The position numbers and the translations under genes are program-made. 64,000 nt of DNA from Flavivirga jejuensis (lineage in GTDB: Bacteria > Bacteroidota > Bacteroidia > Flavobacteriales > Flavobacteriaceae), in the NCBI RefSeq assembly GCF_030540765.1, contig NZ_JAUOEL010000008.1, positions 62,001-126,000 on the forward strand, read 5' to 3'. The notes under the pieces were generated by a model. That model made no database searches, was not told the origin of the DNA, and saw only the letters and a list, made by a program, of their open reading frames with translations. This document shows positions 27,384 through 36,664 of this stretch, one piece after another (positions within the stretch are counted from its first letter, which is position 1; each line of letters starts with the position of its first letter).

Positions 27384-28574
27384 CTAAGCCAAAACTTGTT
27401 GTACTTTATCAGCTGCTTCTTGAAATTCTGTAGCACTCATAACATCTAAACCAGAATTGTCTATTAATTCTTTAGCGATGTCTGCATTAGTTCCTTGTAA
27501 ACGTACTATAATAGGTACATTTATATTTCCCATATTTTTATACGCATCAATAACACCTTGTGCTACACGATCGCAACGTACAATACCTCCAAAGATATTT
27601 ATTAAAATAGCTTTTACTGCTGGGTCTTTTAATATAATTTTAAATGCCGCTTCTACACGAGCTGCATCAGCAGTACCACCAACATCTAAAAAGTTAGCTG
27701 GCTCTCCTCCTGCTTGTTTTATTAAATCCATAGTAGCCATTGCCAATCCAGCACCATTTACCATACATCCAACATTTCCTTCCAGATCTACATAATTTAA
27801 ACCAAGTTCTCCAGCTTCAACTTCTATAGCACTTTCTTCTCGTACATCCCGTAAATCAATGTAGTTTTTATGTCTGTAAAGTGCATTATCATCAATAGTC
27901 ACTTTAGCATCAACTGCCATTATTTTATTATCACTTGTTTTTAAAACAGGATTAATTTCAAATAAAGATGAATCAGATTTCACATAGGCTGTATATAAAG
28001 CAGTAACAAATTTTGTCATCTCTTTAAATGCCAAACCTGATAATCCAAGATTAAAAGCAACACGTCTAGCTTGAAATGGTAGTAAGCCAACAGCTGGATC
28101 AACCTCTTCTGTAAATATTAATTCTGGTGTTTCTTCTGCAACAGTTTCAATATCCATACCACCTTCGGTAGAATACATAATCATATTACGTCCAGTACCT
28201 CTATTTAATAATACAGATATGTAAAATTCATCCGTTTCACTTTCTCCTGGATAATAAACATCTTCAGCAACTAAAACCTGATGTACTTTTTTACCTTCAG
28301 CAGATGTTTGAGGAGTAATCAAATTCATTCCAATAATCTTTCCTGCAATATCTTCTACCTCTTGTAAGTTTTTAGCTATTTTTACTCCACCGCCTTTACC
28401 ACGTCCTCCAGCATGAACTTGCGCCTTGATAACGTGCCAACTTGTTCCGGTTTCGTTTGTTAATTGTTTTGCAGCTGCAACAGCTTCATTAGCATTTTGA
28501 GCCACAATACCACGTTGTATGCGTACTCCAAAACTACTTAATATTTCTTTACCTTGATATTCGTGTAAGTTCAT
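27384..28574 (-). CDS. sucC: succinate-CoA ligase (ADP-forming) subunit beta
   Basis: This TCA-cycle enzyme subunit converts succinyl-CoA to succinate with ATP synthesis and partners with SucD, which is not in this window. The 396 residues are standard. The ATP-grasp domain shows NLHEYQGKEIL, KAQVHAGGRGKGGG and GLAFKEMTKF. FEINPVLKT is a metal-binding segment, and the C-terminal domain has FLDVGGTADAARVEAAF and NIFGGIVRCD. It is a single-gene unit with a promoter at 28600 and a strong terminator. Confidence 0.97.
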   Translation of the reverse strand: MNLHEYQGKEILSSFGVRIQRGIVAQNANEAVAAAKQLTNETGTSWHVIKAQVHAGGRGKGGGVKIAKNLQEVEDIAGKIIGMNLITPQTSAEGKKVHQVLVAEDVYYPGESETDEFYISVLLNRGTGRNMIMYSTEGGMDIETVAEETPELIFTEEVDPAVGLLPFQARRVAFNLGLSGLAFKEMTKFVTALYTAYVKSDSSLFEINPVLKTSDNKIMAVDAKVTIDDNALYRHKNYIDLRDVREESAIEVEAGELGLNYVDLEGNVGCMVNGAGLAMATMDLIKQAGGEPANFLDVGGTADAARVEAAFKIILKDPAVKAILINIFGGIVRCDRVAQGVIDAYKNMGNINVPIIVRLQGTNADIAKELIDNSGLDVMSATEFQEAADKVQQVLA

Positions 28575-28599
28575 AATTCGCTTAATCTTTTAAGAAAAG

Positions 28600-28607
28600 C
28601 AAATGTA
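28600..28607 (-). promoter_or_regulatory. TAnnTTTG -7 element of sucC
   Basis: On the minus strand TACATTTG matches the consensus and lies 25 bp upstream of the sucC ATG. Confidence 0.55.
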
Positions 28608-28729
28608 AATAATAGCGATTACTTACCCTAATATTTAATAATGAAAACTTACCAACATCAAAGTATAATAAATTTAACTGTTAAATACTTAACATAATGT
28701 TTAATTTGTATAATTTTTTATATTATTTA

Positions 28730-28758
28730 TTGTTTTTTATTCGAATAAAATATCTTTG
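28730..28758 (+). promoter_or_regulatory. lysA promoter with -33 and -7 boxes
   Basis: TTG (28730-28732), an 18-bp spacer and TATCTTTG (28751-28758) form the best full match in the window to the Bacteroidota promoter. The ATG follows 18 bp later. Confidence 0.7.
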
Positions 28759-28776
28759 ACAAAAAATTAGAAAATT

Positions 28777-30012
28777 ATGTTAGAAAATCAATTGCTGAAA
28801 ATAGCACAAGATTTTGGGAGTCCAGTTTATGTATATGATGCTAAAAAAATTGAAAATCAATATAAAAGGCTTACAGGTGCCTTTAAAAATGTAAAAAAAC
28901 TTAAGATTAATTATGCTGTTAAAGCATTATCTAATATATCTATATTAAAACTTTTAAACACACTTGGGTCTGGAATAGATACTGTATCTATTCAAGAAGT
29001 TCAACTTGGCTTAGCTGCTGGTTTTTTACCTGAACAAATTATTTTTACCCCCAATGGTGTGTCTTTATCAGAAATTGAAGAGGCAGCTAAATTAGGTGTT
29101 AAAATTAATATTGATAACCTTTCCATATTAGAACAATTTGGAACAAAGCATCCAAAAACACCAGTATGTATTCGTATTAACCCTCACGTTATGGCTGGTG
29201 GTAATAGTAATATTTCGGTTGGACACATCGATTCTAAATTTGGAATTTCTATTCATCAAATACCACACATATTACGTATTGTAGAAAATACTAAAATGAC
29301 TATCAATGGTATTCATATGCATACGGGTAGTGATATTTTGGATATTGAAGTCTTTTTATATGCTAGTGAAATATTATTTGAAACAGCAAAACAATTCAAA
29401 AATTTAGATTTTATTGATTTTGGATCTGGTTTTAAAGTACCTTACAAACAAGGGGATATTGAGACTAATATTGAAGAATTAGGAAAAAAACTATCGGCAA
29501 GATTCAATGAGTTTTGTAAAAACTACGGAAAGGACTTAACCTTAGCTTTTGAACCTGGTAAATTTTTAGTGAGTGAGTCTGGAAGCTTTTTAACAAAAGT
29601 AAATGCTGTAAAACAAACAACATCAACAGTATTCGCACAAGTAGATTCTGGATTTAATCACCTTATTAGACCTATGTTTTATGGATCTCATCATGATATT
29701 GTAAATATTTCAAACCTTAATGGACGTGAGCGTTTTTACACTGTTGTTGGTTATATTTGTGAAACAGATACCTTTGGAAATAACAGACGCATCAACGAAA
29801 TCAATGAAGGTGATGTTTTATGTTTTAAAAATGCTGGTGCTTATTGTTTCTCTATGGCAAGTAATTACAATTCTCGATTCCGTCCTGCAGAAGTGTTATG
29901 GTATAAAGACAAAGCGCATTTAATAAGAAAAAGAGAAACTTTTGATGATATTATTAAAAATCAAGTTGAAATTGATTTTACTTCAAAAAAAGAAAAGATT
30001 TTAGTTAAATAA
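28777..30012 (+). CDS. lysA: diaminopimelate decarboxylase
   Basis: This enzyme decarboxylates meso-diaminopimelate to lysine using PLP, the last step of lysine synthesis. The 411 residues show the alanine-racemase-like barrel with the PLP lysine in NYAVKALSN (K49), HMHTGSDI, the glycine phosphate loop DFGSGFKVPY and FEPGKFLVSESG. The C-terminal active-site segment is GAYCFSMASNYNSRFRPAEV. It is monocistronic, with its own promoter and a terminator at 30054. Confidence 0.94.
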   Translation: MLENQLLKIAQDFGSPVYVYDAKKIENQYKRLTGAFKNVKKLKINYAVKALSNISILKLLNTLGSGIDTVSIQEVQLGLAAGFLPEQIIFTPNGVSLSEIEEAAKLGVKINIDNLSILEQFGTKHPKTPVCIRINPHVMAGGNSNISVGHIDSKFGISIHQIPHILRIVENTKMTINGIHMHTGSDILDIEVFLYASEILFETAKQFKNLDFIDFGSGFKVPYKQGDIETNIEELGKKLSARFNEFCKNYGKDLTLAFEPGKFLVSESGSFLTKVNAVKQTTSTVFAQVDSGFNHLIRPMFYGSHHDIVNISNLNGRERFYTVVGYICETDTFGNNRRINEINEGDVLCFKNAGAYCFSMASNYNSRFRPAEVLWYKDKAHLIRKRETFDDIIKNQVEIDFTSKKEKILVK

Positions 30013-30053
30013 TCTTTCTTTATTACTTTGAAGTAGTTTAAACTTTTTTATAA

Positions 30054-30086
30054 AAAAATGTCCAATATAAATAATTGGACATTTTT
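30054..30086 (+). terminator. rho-independent terminator of lysA
   Basis: AAAAATGTCCAAT and ATTGGACATTTTT form a 13-bp stem with a 7-base loop ending in T5, 41 bp after the stop. Confidence 0.85.
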
Positions 30087-30593
30087 CATTTTAGAATTTC
30101 GAATAAATAACTATTATAACTCTGAAATTCTACAAATACTCAAATCTCTCTTTAAATACTATTACCAAATAGTAATCACTTTAGTAATACCATAAGCAGA
30201 TTAACCTTCAATAAATTCTTAATACCCAAAAAAACCTCAATTAACGATTCTTCTTCTCTTATAAGATCAGAATCCTGTTGCAGAATAATAAAATGCTATT
30301 AATACACTAAATTAATATCACTTTATTCATTTGGTTAGAATTTAAGCTTAATATTACAAGAACAATAAAATTGTAATATTATACTACAAATATAGTAAAA
30401 AATTACTTAACATCGCTAATAAATGATTTTAATCGATTTTTTAGACACTTAAACTAACAATAATGACATATTAAACTCAACAATATTCAATATAAGTTAC
30501 TAACTATTTTGTTTTATTTAAGTGATTTGTCTATTTTTAAAAATCCCTAAATTTTGTTAGCAAGTCATAAAAACACTTCAACAGATTTATTTT
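30087..30593. other. AT-rich spacer without gene
   Basis: No ORF, RNA gene or repeat copy was recognised. The sequence is very AT-rich. A weak promoter-like TAAATTTTG at 30548-30556, with a TTG about 19 bp upstream, may serve the following membrane-protein gene. Confidence 0.5.
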
Positions 30594-31775
30594 ATGGAAA
30601 TAAAAACCAGTCGGATTGAATCCATAGACATTTTAAGGGGTGTCGTTATGGTGATTATGGTACTAGACCATGTTAGAGACTTCTTTCATTTTGGTGCTTT
30701 TAGTAGCAACCCTACAAACCTCGATACTACAACACCTTTTTTATTTTTCACTAGATTTATAACACATTACTGTGCTCCTGTTTTTGTGTTTTTAGCAGGT
30801 ACTTCTGCTTTTTTATATGGTACAACAAAAAGTAGACCTGAGTTATTTAAATTCTTATTAACCAGAGGATTATGGTTAATACTTCTAGAAATAGTATTGA
30901 ATAATTTTTTGTGGTGGTTTGACATAACTTACAGTTTTATAGTACTTCAAGTAATTTGGGCTATTGGTTTAAGTATGATCTTTCTATCCTTTTTAATTTA
31001 TCTCCCTAAAAGAATCGTATTAATTATCGGTATTATATTAGTTGCTGGTCACAACGCTTTAGATGGAATAACGGTACAAGGAACAAGTTTTAAATCCATA
31101 ATATGGTATATTCTGCACCAACAACAGTTTATACCTGTTAATTCTACTCGTAGTATAGTATTTGCCTATCCAATTATTCCATGGATTGGAGTAATGGCTT
31201 TAGGCTTTTGTTTTGGTTCTTTTTATAAAAAAGATTTTAATGTTGCCGTTCGTAAAAAATGGTTAGCTATAATAGGTATTGGCGCTATAGCACTCTTCTT
31301 TATTTTAAGAGGGCTCAATGTTTATGGAGATTTAGTCCCATGGTCTACTCAAGATACTACAACAAAAACCATATTGTCTTTTTTTAAAGTAAGTAAATAT
31401 CCGCCATCATTAGTTTATATACTAATAACTATCGGTCCATCACTATTATTTTTATATGGTATTGAAACTGTTAAAAATAAAATCTCTGACTTCTTTTTAG
31501 TATTTGGTCGCGTACCCTTATTTTACTATTTCTTACATGTATTCGTTGTGCATACCTTAGCTATTATTGGTCTTTTAATCTTTGGAAGAAATTGGAAAGA
31601 CATGATTCTATCTTCAAATGCTTTCAGCAACTCAAATTTTGCTAATTACGGGTACTCACTATTTATTGTGTATTTAGTATGGATTGGAGTTGTAATACTT
31701 TTATATTTTCCTTCAAAAAAATATATGATTTACAAAGCTAGTAATAAAGATAAATGGTGGTTAAGCTACTTATAG
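30594..31775 (+). CDS. DUF1624 / heparan-alpha-glucosaminide N-acetyltransferase-like membrane protein
   Basis: This 393-residue integral membrane protein has about ten hydrophobic segments. It opens with RIESIDILRGVVMVIMVLDHVRDF, the signature of the DUF1624/HGSNAT-like acyltransferase group, in which a histidine in the LDHVRD segment is thought to take part in acyl transfer. CAPVFVFLAGTSAF is a second typical segment. The substrate is unknown; bacterial relatives are suspected to acylate cell-surface sugars. The downstream permease starts 1 bp after the stop, so they form an operon. Confidence 0.83.
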   Translation: MEIKTSRIESIDILRGVVMVIMVLDHVRDFFHFGAFSSNPTNLDTTTPFLFFTRFITHYCAPVFVFLAGTSAFLYGTTKSRPELFKFLLTRGLWLILLEIVLNNFLWWFDITYSFIVLQVIWAIGLSMIFLSFLIYLPKRIVLIIGIILVAGHNALDGITVQGTSFKSIIWYILHQQQFIPVNSTRSIVFAYPIIPWIGVMALGFCFGSFYKKDFNVAVRKKWLAIIGIGAIALFFILRGLNVYGDLVPWSTQDTTTKTILSFFKVSKYPPSLVYILITIGPSLLFLYGIETVKNKISDFFLVFGRVPLFYYFLHVFVVHTLAIIGLLIFGRNWKDMILSSNAFSNSNFANYGYSLFIVYLVWIGVVILLYFPSKKYMIYKASNKDKWWLSYL

Positions 31776-31776
31776 T

Positions 31777-33078
31777 ATGAATAAAAAAGATGAAGGTTTT
31801 AAAAGAAGTGTTGGTGTTTTAGGATTATCTGCCAATATTGTCAATATCATTATAGGTGCAGGTATTTTTGCTTTACCAGCTGTTATAGCTTCTAAAATGG
31901 GCGCTTCTAGTGTTATAGCTTATGTTTTTTGTGGTATTTTAATAGCGCTTGTTATGCTATGCTTTGCTGAAGCTGGTAGTAAAGTAACTAACACAGGTGG
32001 TCCGTATACTTATATTGAAACGGCTTTTGGTAATTACGCTGGTTTTTTAGGAGGTATTTTTGCAATAACAGGAACCTTGTTTGCAGATGCAGCAGTATCA
32101 AATGCTTTGGTGAATATATTAGCAACAGCTTATCCTGTTTTTGAAAACAATTGGGTTCGGTTACTATTCCTATTTACAATCTTCTTTGGTTTAGCTTACA
32201 TTAACATTATTGGATTAAAACAAGGCATCGGCCTAGTAAAATTTAATACCATTGCCAAATTAATTCCTTTACTGTTACTCGTTCTTATTGGATGGAAAGG
32301 TGTTTCATTTAGCAATTTACATATTGATACCATGCCTAGTATTAGAACACTAGGAGAAACATCTCTCATTCTATTCTTTGCTTTTCAAGGGGCTGAAACT
32401 GGTCTTGTTGTTGGTGGTGAAGTTATAAATCCAAAACGCACCGTTCCCAAAGCTGTTTTTATTAGTATCTTAACGGTAGTATGTATCTATGTTTTAATTC
32501 AAACCGTGTCACAAGGAATTTTAGGTAGTGAGCTACCTGGCTTTAAAGCAGCACCACTTGCCGAAGCAGCTAAAGTTGCTTTTGGACCTATTGGGTTTAC
32601 AATATTGTTTATTGGAGCCGTTATTTCAATGTTTGGTTTCTTAAGTGGTTCTATACTTAACAATCCGAGAATACTATATGCCCTTTCCAGAGATAAGGTT
32701 ATTCCATTAAAAGCATTATCTAAAATTCATAAATCATCTAAAACACCTTATATAGCTATCATCGTATACGCCGTTATTGGTTTTACTGTCTCTGCTTCTG
32801 GTAGTTTCGAAAAGTTAGCAATTATTGCCAGTAGTGCTATGCTAATTATTTATTTAGGGGTAGCACTATCTGTTATGAAATTACGTAAATCACAAAAATA
32901 TAAAGAAGGAGAATTCAAAATTTTTGGAGGACTTATGGTTCCTATACTTTCAATCATTATTATTTTATACTTTTTGTCTAATTTATCTATGAACGAAATT
33001 ATTGCAACAGGTTTGTTTATAGCTGTTTTAAACATTATTTATACTATATTTAGAAAACTTAATAAAGCTTCTCTTTAG
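31777..33078 (+). CDS. APC superfamily amino acid permease
   Basis: This 433-residue protein has about twelve hydrophobic segments. The first unwound helix carries NIIIGAGIFALPAVIASKMG, the substrate-binding G-A-G motif of APC transporters. Other matches are VTNTGGPYTYIETAFG after TM2, FFAFQGAETGLVVGGEVINPKRTVPKA in the TM6 region, and NNPRILYALSRDKVIPLKAL. It probably imports or exchanges amino acids; specificity is unknown. It is coupled to the gene before it. Confidence 0.9.
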   Translation: MNKKDEGFKRSVGVLGLSANIVNIIIGAGIFALPAVIASKMGASSVIAYVFCGILIALVMLCFAEAGSKVTNTGGPYTYIETAFGNYAGFLGGIFAITGTLFADAAVSNALVNILATAYPVFENNWVRLLFLFTIFFGLAYINIIGLKQGIGLVKFNTIAKLIPLLLLVLIGWKGVSFSNLHIDTMPSIRTLGETSLILFFAFQGAETGLVVGGEVINPKRTVPKAVFISILTVVCIYVLIQTVSQGILGSELPGFKAAPLAEAAKVAFGPIGFTILFIGAVISMFGFLSGSILNNPRILYALSRDKVIPLKALSKIHKSSKTPYIAIIVYAVIGFTVSASGSFEKLAIIASSAMLIIYLGVALSVMKLRKSQKYKEGEFKIFGGLMVPILSIIIILYFLSNLSMNEIIATGLFIAVLNIIYTIFRKLNKASL

Positions 33079-33102
33079 CCATACGGTCTTTAATTTAATA
33101 TC

Positions 33103-33137
33103 AAAAAAGGGAGAAGTTTCACAGCTTACTCCTTTTT
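33103..33137 (+). terminator. imperfect hairpin terminator
   Basis: A-rich left arm AAAAAAGGGAGAAG pairs imperfectly with CTTACTCCTTTTT, leaving small bulges, and ends in T5, 25 bp after the permease stop. Confidence 0.55.
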
Positions 33138-33215
33138 CATTGACATATATAATAACGTTGTTTTAAATGACTCTTTTTGTGGTCATGGAGGCTTTCAATA
33201 TGTTCGGAATAATCT

Positions 33216-33223
33216 TATATTTG
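33216..33223 (+). promoter_or_regulatory. TAnnTTTG -7 element of the RadC-like gene
   Basis: TATATTTG matches the consensus 17 bp before the ATG at 33241; no clear -33 box. Confidence 0.5.
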
Positions 33224-33240
33224 ATGAAATCTTAAATGAA

Positions 33241-33663
33241 ATGAACGTGCGCATTCCTAAAAATGAAAATACACACGTAGAAGGTTCTCGTGATATTGCA
33301 CGAATTATGCGTAAAATACTTCTAAGACAAAATAAACTACACAGGAAAAAGGAATACTTTTGGACTATCGGGCTTAGTACTAAAAACGATATAGAATATA
33401 TTGAACTTCTTACCACAGGCCTCTTAAATCAAAATAGTTTAGACCCTGTAGAAGTATTTAATTTTGCAGTGGCTAAAAAATGTAAAAGGATAATTCTTTG
33501 TCATAACCACCCTTCAGGAGATACAACACCTAGCCAAGAAGATAAAAATATTACCAAAAAAATAAAAAAAGGAGCAGAAGTTCTAAATATAGAGTTGTTA
33601 GACCACCTTGTTATATGTGATAGTAAAGAGTTTTACAGTTTTAAAGCTTTTGAGTTGATTTAA
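33241..33663 (+). CDS. short RadC-like JAB/MPN domain protein
   Basis: The 140 residues consist essentially of the JAB (JAMM) domain of RadC. The metal-binding series HxHx7SxxD is complete: H88, H90, S98 and D101 in HNHPSGDTTPSQED. The helix-hairpin-helix UPF0758 N-terminus of full-length RadC (about 220-230 residues) is absent, but a basic N-terminal helix (RDIARIMRKILLRQNKLHRKKE) remains, as in the stand-alone JAB proteins often found near mobile DNA. The role is unproven; an older link of RadC to repair is disputed. Confidence 0.85.
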   Translation: MNVRIPKNENTHVEGSRDIARIMRKILLRQNKLHRKKEYFWTIGLSTKNDIEYIELLTTGLLNQNSLDPVEVFNFAVAKKCKRIILCHNHPSGDTTPSQEDKNITKKIKKGAEVLNIELLDHLVICDSKEFYSFKAFELI

Positions 33664-33778
33664 TTAACTTTTATTAATGAAATTCTCAAAGGATGACTTG
33701 TTTAAAGAAAATTCAGAAAGAAAGTTAAACAGAAACATAACAAATAAGACAGAAGCCAACACTCCTATAAAAACTAAA

Positions 33779-33845
33779 CCACTCCTATGGACTTCCAGTC
33801 CATAGGTTCGTTTTGGCAGACTGAAAGTCTGCTTCGTGAAATTAT
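33779..33845 (+). repeat. dispersed intergenic repeat, copy 2 (about 65 bp)
   Basis: This is the counterpart of 11401-11465. This copy keeps two clear hairpins: CTATGGACT with AGTCCATAG, and CAGACT..AGTCTG. It sits in the 327-bp spacer 33664-33990, which has no gene. Confidence 0.72.
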
Positions 33846-33854
33846 GGTAAAACT

Positions 33855-33884
33855 GAATTCGTGTGAATTCGTGAAATTCGTGTC
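33855..33884 (+). repeat. ATTCGTG triple direct repeat
   Basis: Three ATTCGTG units in 30 bp (GAATTCGTGTGAATTCGTG, then AAATTCGTGTC). It belongs to the motif family of the inverted-repeat arms at 1781/1924 and the array end at 59289. Confidence 0.7.
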
Positions 33885-33990
33885 AAAAGTTTTTAGAAGC
33901 TGAAAGCGACACGCACTAAAGTACATAGTTTTAACTTCATTTGAGACCAATAAACTACCATTATAATCTTAGAGTCTTATCCAAAAACAA

Positions 33991-34548
33991 TTACTCTCTT
34001 ACCGTCCCTGTAAAGACACTTACCTTAGAATTAAAAGAATTTCCAGAAGCGCGACGAAGCATAACTAATTGACCACAATGCCATAAAGCATCTGCTATGG
34101 GGCCATTAAGAATATTCCAAAATGGAAATTTATCATTATCAAATTGAGATACATCATCCATCGTTCTTAAAATATCGGAAACCTTTTTGATATTTAATAA
34201 AGTTAGCTTTCTTTTATCTTCAAAAGAGCTTTCGGTGTCTTTAGTTCTCTTCCCTTGTTCTGATACAGAATTAAGAATAAAATTTGACAACCCTAATATG
34301 TGGTCGACAGTTTCTGCACTGGTACGACCAGATTCGCTAGGTTTATAAGCAAGGTCTTCACTACGCAGACCTTCTGTTGCCCAATAATAACGAAACCCTA
34401 ATCCATCTACCATTCTAGCAGCTACTGTTCCTGCTGTATAGCTTTCTGGGTGATCTGGTATTTCATAATATGGTAATTTTTCTTCTTCAGATTGTGCCAT
34501 GATACATGTTGATACTAATAAGGTAAAAATTAAGGTAAGTTTATTCAT
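33991..34548 (-). CDS. exported DinB-like protein
   Basis: A signal peptide (about 1-19, ending CIMAQ) precedes a four-helix domain resembling DinB/DfsB-type metalloproteins. AETVDHILGLSNFILNSV supplies a histidine in helix 2, and ADALWHCGQLVMLRRASG matches the helix that usually carries the HxxxH pair; here the second histidine is Gln, so metal binding may be altered. 185 residues is normal for the family plus a leader. It follows the TfoX-like gene by one base, and the M28 peptidase gene lies just upstream in the same direction. Confidence 0.7.
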   Translation of the reverse strand: MNKLTLIFTLLVSTCIMAQSEEEKLPYYEIPDHPESYTAGTVAARMVDGLGFRYYWATEGLRSEDLAYKPSESGRTSAETVDHILGLSNFILNSVSEQGKRTKDTESSFEDKRKLTLLNIKKVSDILRTMDDVSQFDNDKFPFWNILNGPIADALWHCGQLVMLRRASGNSFNSKVSVFTGTVRE

Positions 34549-34549
34549 T

Positions 34550-34873
34550 TTATTTTGGTTCTAAAGACATTACATAATCATAACTTTCGTTTAAATAATG
34601 AGAGACATTATCTAAATCTTCTAACATACTTTCGGGAATCAACACATAACCTTTCATTACAGCTCCGTAAGATTTATATATGGATGAATTGAATTCCTTA
34701 ATATATTTTTCTTGTACTTCTTTTGAGAATCGAATTCCTATTTCACAATCTTTATTATAGAGAGAAAACATATAGCCATTAGCAGACGTATATGGCATGG
34801 TTTTTCCTTTTCGCTCAAATCTCTGACATTTGTCTACTAGCTGGTCGTAAATTTTTAGTTTCTCATCCCACAT
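34550..34873 (-). CDS. TfoX/Sxy N-terminal domain-like protein
   Basis: This cytosolic protein of 107 residues fits the stand-alone TfoX N-terminal fold: a strand ANGYMFSLYNKDCEIGIRFS, then MKGYVLIPESML, then an amphipathic helix ending YDYVMSLEPK. TfoX/Sxy activates competence genes in Gammaproteobacteria; stand-alone domains in Bacteroidota have no established role. It lies between M28 peptidase and DinB-like genes in one transcript. Confidence 0.65.
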   Translation of the reverse strand: MWDEKLKIYDQLVDKCQRFERKGKTMPYTSANGYMFSLYNKDCEIGIRFSKEVQEKYIKEFNSSIYKSYGAVMKGYVLIPESMLEDLDNVSHYLNESYDYVMSLEPK

Positions 34874-34888
34874 AATAACTACAAAAAA

Positions 34889-36301
34889 TTATTTTTTTAT
34901 TTGTTTCTCGTTTGTAATTGGGTTAATACCATATTTATCAAACAAGTAAACTAATGCTGTCATAGTAGCAGCTCCTAATTCTAATTCTCGTTTATTAACA
35001 GCATCAAATGTATCGCTACTAGCATGATGATGATCAAAATAGCGTTGCGAATCTGGTCTTAGACCTGCCAATACATTTGTCTCTGTTTTAAGAGGGCCAA
35101 CATCTGCGCCGCTTCCTCCTTTTTCAAAATAATGAATTAAATAAGGTTTAAAAAGCGGTTGCCAACTTAATACCTGATTAAAACTTGCATCGTTACAATC
35201 AAAAGAAAACCCACGTGGTGTGAACCCGCCAGAATCACTTTCTAAAGCAAATACATGATTTTCTCCTTTTTGTTTTGCTACTTCTGCATATTTTTTCCCG
35301 CCTCGTAATCCATTCTCTTCATTCATAAATAATACAACTCTAATACTCCTTTTAGGTGTTATTCCAGATTCTTTTAGTAAGCGTAATACATCCATAGATT
35401 GTACGACCCCTGCCCCATCGTCATGAGAGCCATCTCCTAAATCCCAAGAATCTAAATGCCCGCCAACAATCATATATTCATTTGGAAATTCACTTCCTGT
35501 TATTTGACCAATAACGTTATACGACAAAACATCTTTTAATTGTTTACAGTTTTGTTTAAAATATAATTTTGTTGATTTATCAAGCTTTAACATCGTGCTT
35601 AACAACTCAGCATCGTTAGTGCTTATGGCAGCAGAGGGGATACGATTAGCTACTGGTAAATCATCATACGTCATACTTCCTGTATGTGGCAAATCGTCTA
35701 ATCTCAAATTCATAGATCTAACTATAACGCCAATAGCTCCGTACTTTGAAGCCTCAACTGCTCCTTTATATCGCTGATTAACACATCCGCCATAAGCTTC
35801 AAATGTACTAATTAAATCAGCCTGCATAGGTCTGTTATAGAACACTATTTTACCAGCTATATTTTCTTTACCAAGAGCCTTTAATTCTTCAAAATTTTTA
35901 ACCTCTACTACATTTGCTTTTAAACCAAGTGCTGGAGTAGAAACGGAACCTCCGAGTGCACAAATATTAACTGTTGTTTTTTTTCCTTTCCCAGATTCAA
36001 TAAAGGCGCTTTCTTTATAACCACGCACCCATTTTGGAACCATTACTGGCTGCAACCAAACTTTGTCTAAACCTAGTTTATCTAGTTCTTCCTTGGTATA
36101 TGCTACTGCTCTTTCTGCATTTAAAGACCCAGATAGACGTCCACCAATTTGAGTAGATAAGTAGTTTAACCAATCGTAACTCTTACCATTCGTTAAAGAC
36201 TGTTTGTAGATCTCTTTAATAGCTTCTTCATCTGTTTGAGCATTGACATTAAAAAAGGTCAATAGCAAAAACAAAAGCATTGTAGATTTTAAAATTCTCA
36301 T
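34889..36301 (-). CDS. M28 family metallopeptidase (secreted aminopeptidase/carboxypeptidase Q-like)
   Basis: I chose the ATG at 36301, which gives a proper signal peptide, MRILKSTMLLFLLLTFFNVNAQ without its first residues being diluted by an 18-residue upstream extension. The mature protein has a PA-like insert and the M28 di-zinc site: VGGHLDSWDLGDGSHDDGAG (His and Asp ligands near 280), FMNEENGLRGG (catalytic Glu-Glu), ALESDSGGF and a C-terminal HHHASSDTFD. It would trim peptides in the periplasm or outside. It is the first gene of a three-gene minus-strand unit with the TfoX-like and DinB-like genes. Confidence 0.9.
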   Translation of the reverse strand: MRILKSTMLLFLLLTFFNVNAQTDEEAIKEIYKQSLTNGKSYDWLNYLSTQIGGRLSGSLNAERAVAYTKEELDKLGLDKVWLQPVMVPKWVRGYKESAFIESGKGKKTTVNICALGGSVSTPALGLKANVVEVKNFEELKALGKENIAGKIVFYNRPMQADLISTFEAYGGCVNQRYKGAVEASKYGAIGVIVRSMNLRLDDLPHTGSMTYDDLPVANRIPSAAISTNDAELLSTMLKLDKSTKLYFKQNCKQLKDVLSYNVIGQITGSEFPNEYMIVGGHLDSWDLGDGSHDDGAGVVQSMDVLRLLKESGITPKRSIRVVLFMNEENGLRGGKKYAEVAKQKGENHVFALESDSGGFTPRGFSFDCNDASFNQVLSWQPLFKPYLIHYFEKGGSGADVGPLKTETNVLAGLRPDSQRYFDHHHASSDTFDAVNKRELELGAATMTALVYLFDKYGINPITNEKQIKK

Positions 36302-36568
36302 GAGATTATTTTTGAAGCTAAAGATAATATTTCTATAAAATTTAAAGCATCCCATAAATATAAAGTTAAGTTAAAACTAAATTGTTTCGTTTAACGATAG
36401 CATAGCCTAGTGTTTTATAATCAATTTAAGCTAGCTTTAAAAGTATTAAAACAAACACATTTCTTAAATGACATAGCAAAACATACGTTCTTAAACAACG
36501 TCAGCCCGATATATTAAATACTGATAATAAGCAATTTACGCATACAAAGAAATTGTGTCATTCTGGAC

Positions 36569-36658
36569 GCTATCGAAAACAAAATACATTTTGCTTGAAG
36601 GTATGAAGCGTAGCTTTTGAGGAGACATCTCGTAAAAATGAGATGTCTTATCACTCGT
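36569..36658 (-). repeat. dispersed repeat of about 90 bp, copy 2 (inverted relative to copy 1)
   Basis: The reverse complement aligns to 11507-11596. It contains a perfect hairpin AGACATCTC...GAGATGTCT with an 8-base loop, ending just beyond the PPK2 stop. The rest of the spacer 36302-36664 has no gene; it holds the 5' extension of the M28 frame and AT-rich DNA. Confidence 0.8.
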
Positions 36659-36664
36659 ATATAC

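Noticed and set aside
34550-34873. MmcQ/YjbR DNA-binding family instead of TfoX-like
   Set aside because: The MKGYVLIPESML strand and terminal helix fit TfoX N-terminal better, but the alternative cannot be excluded.
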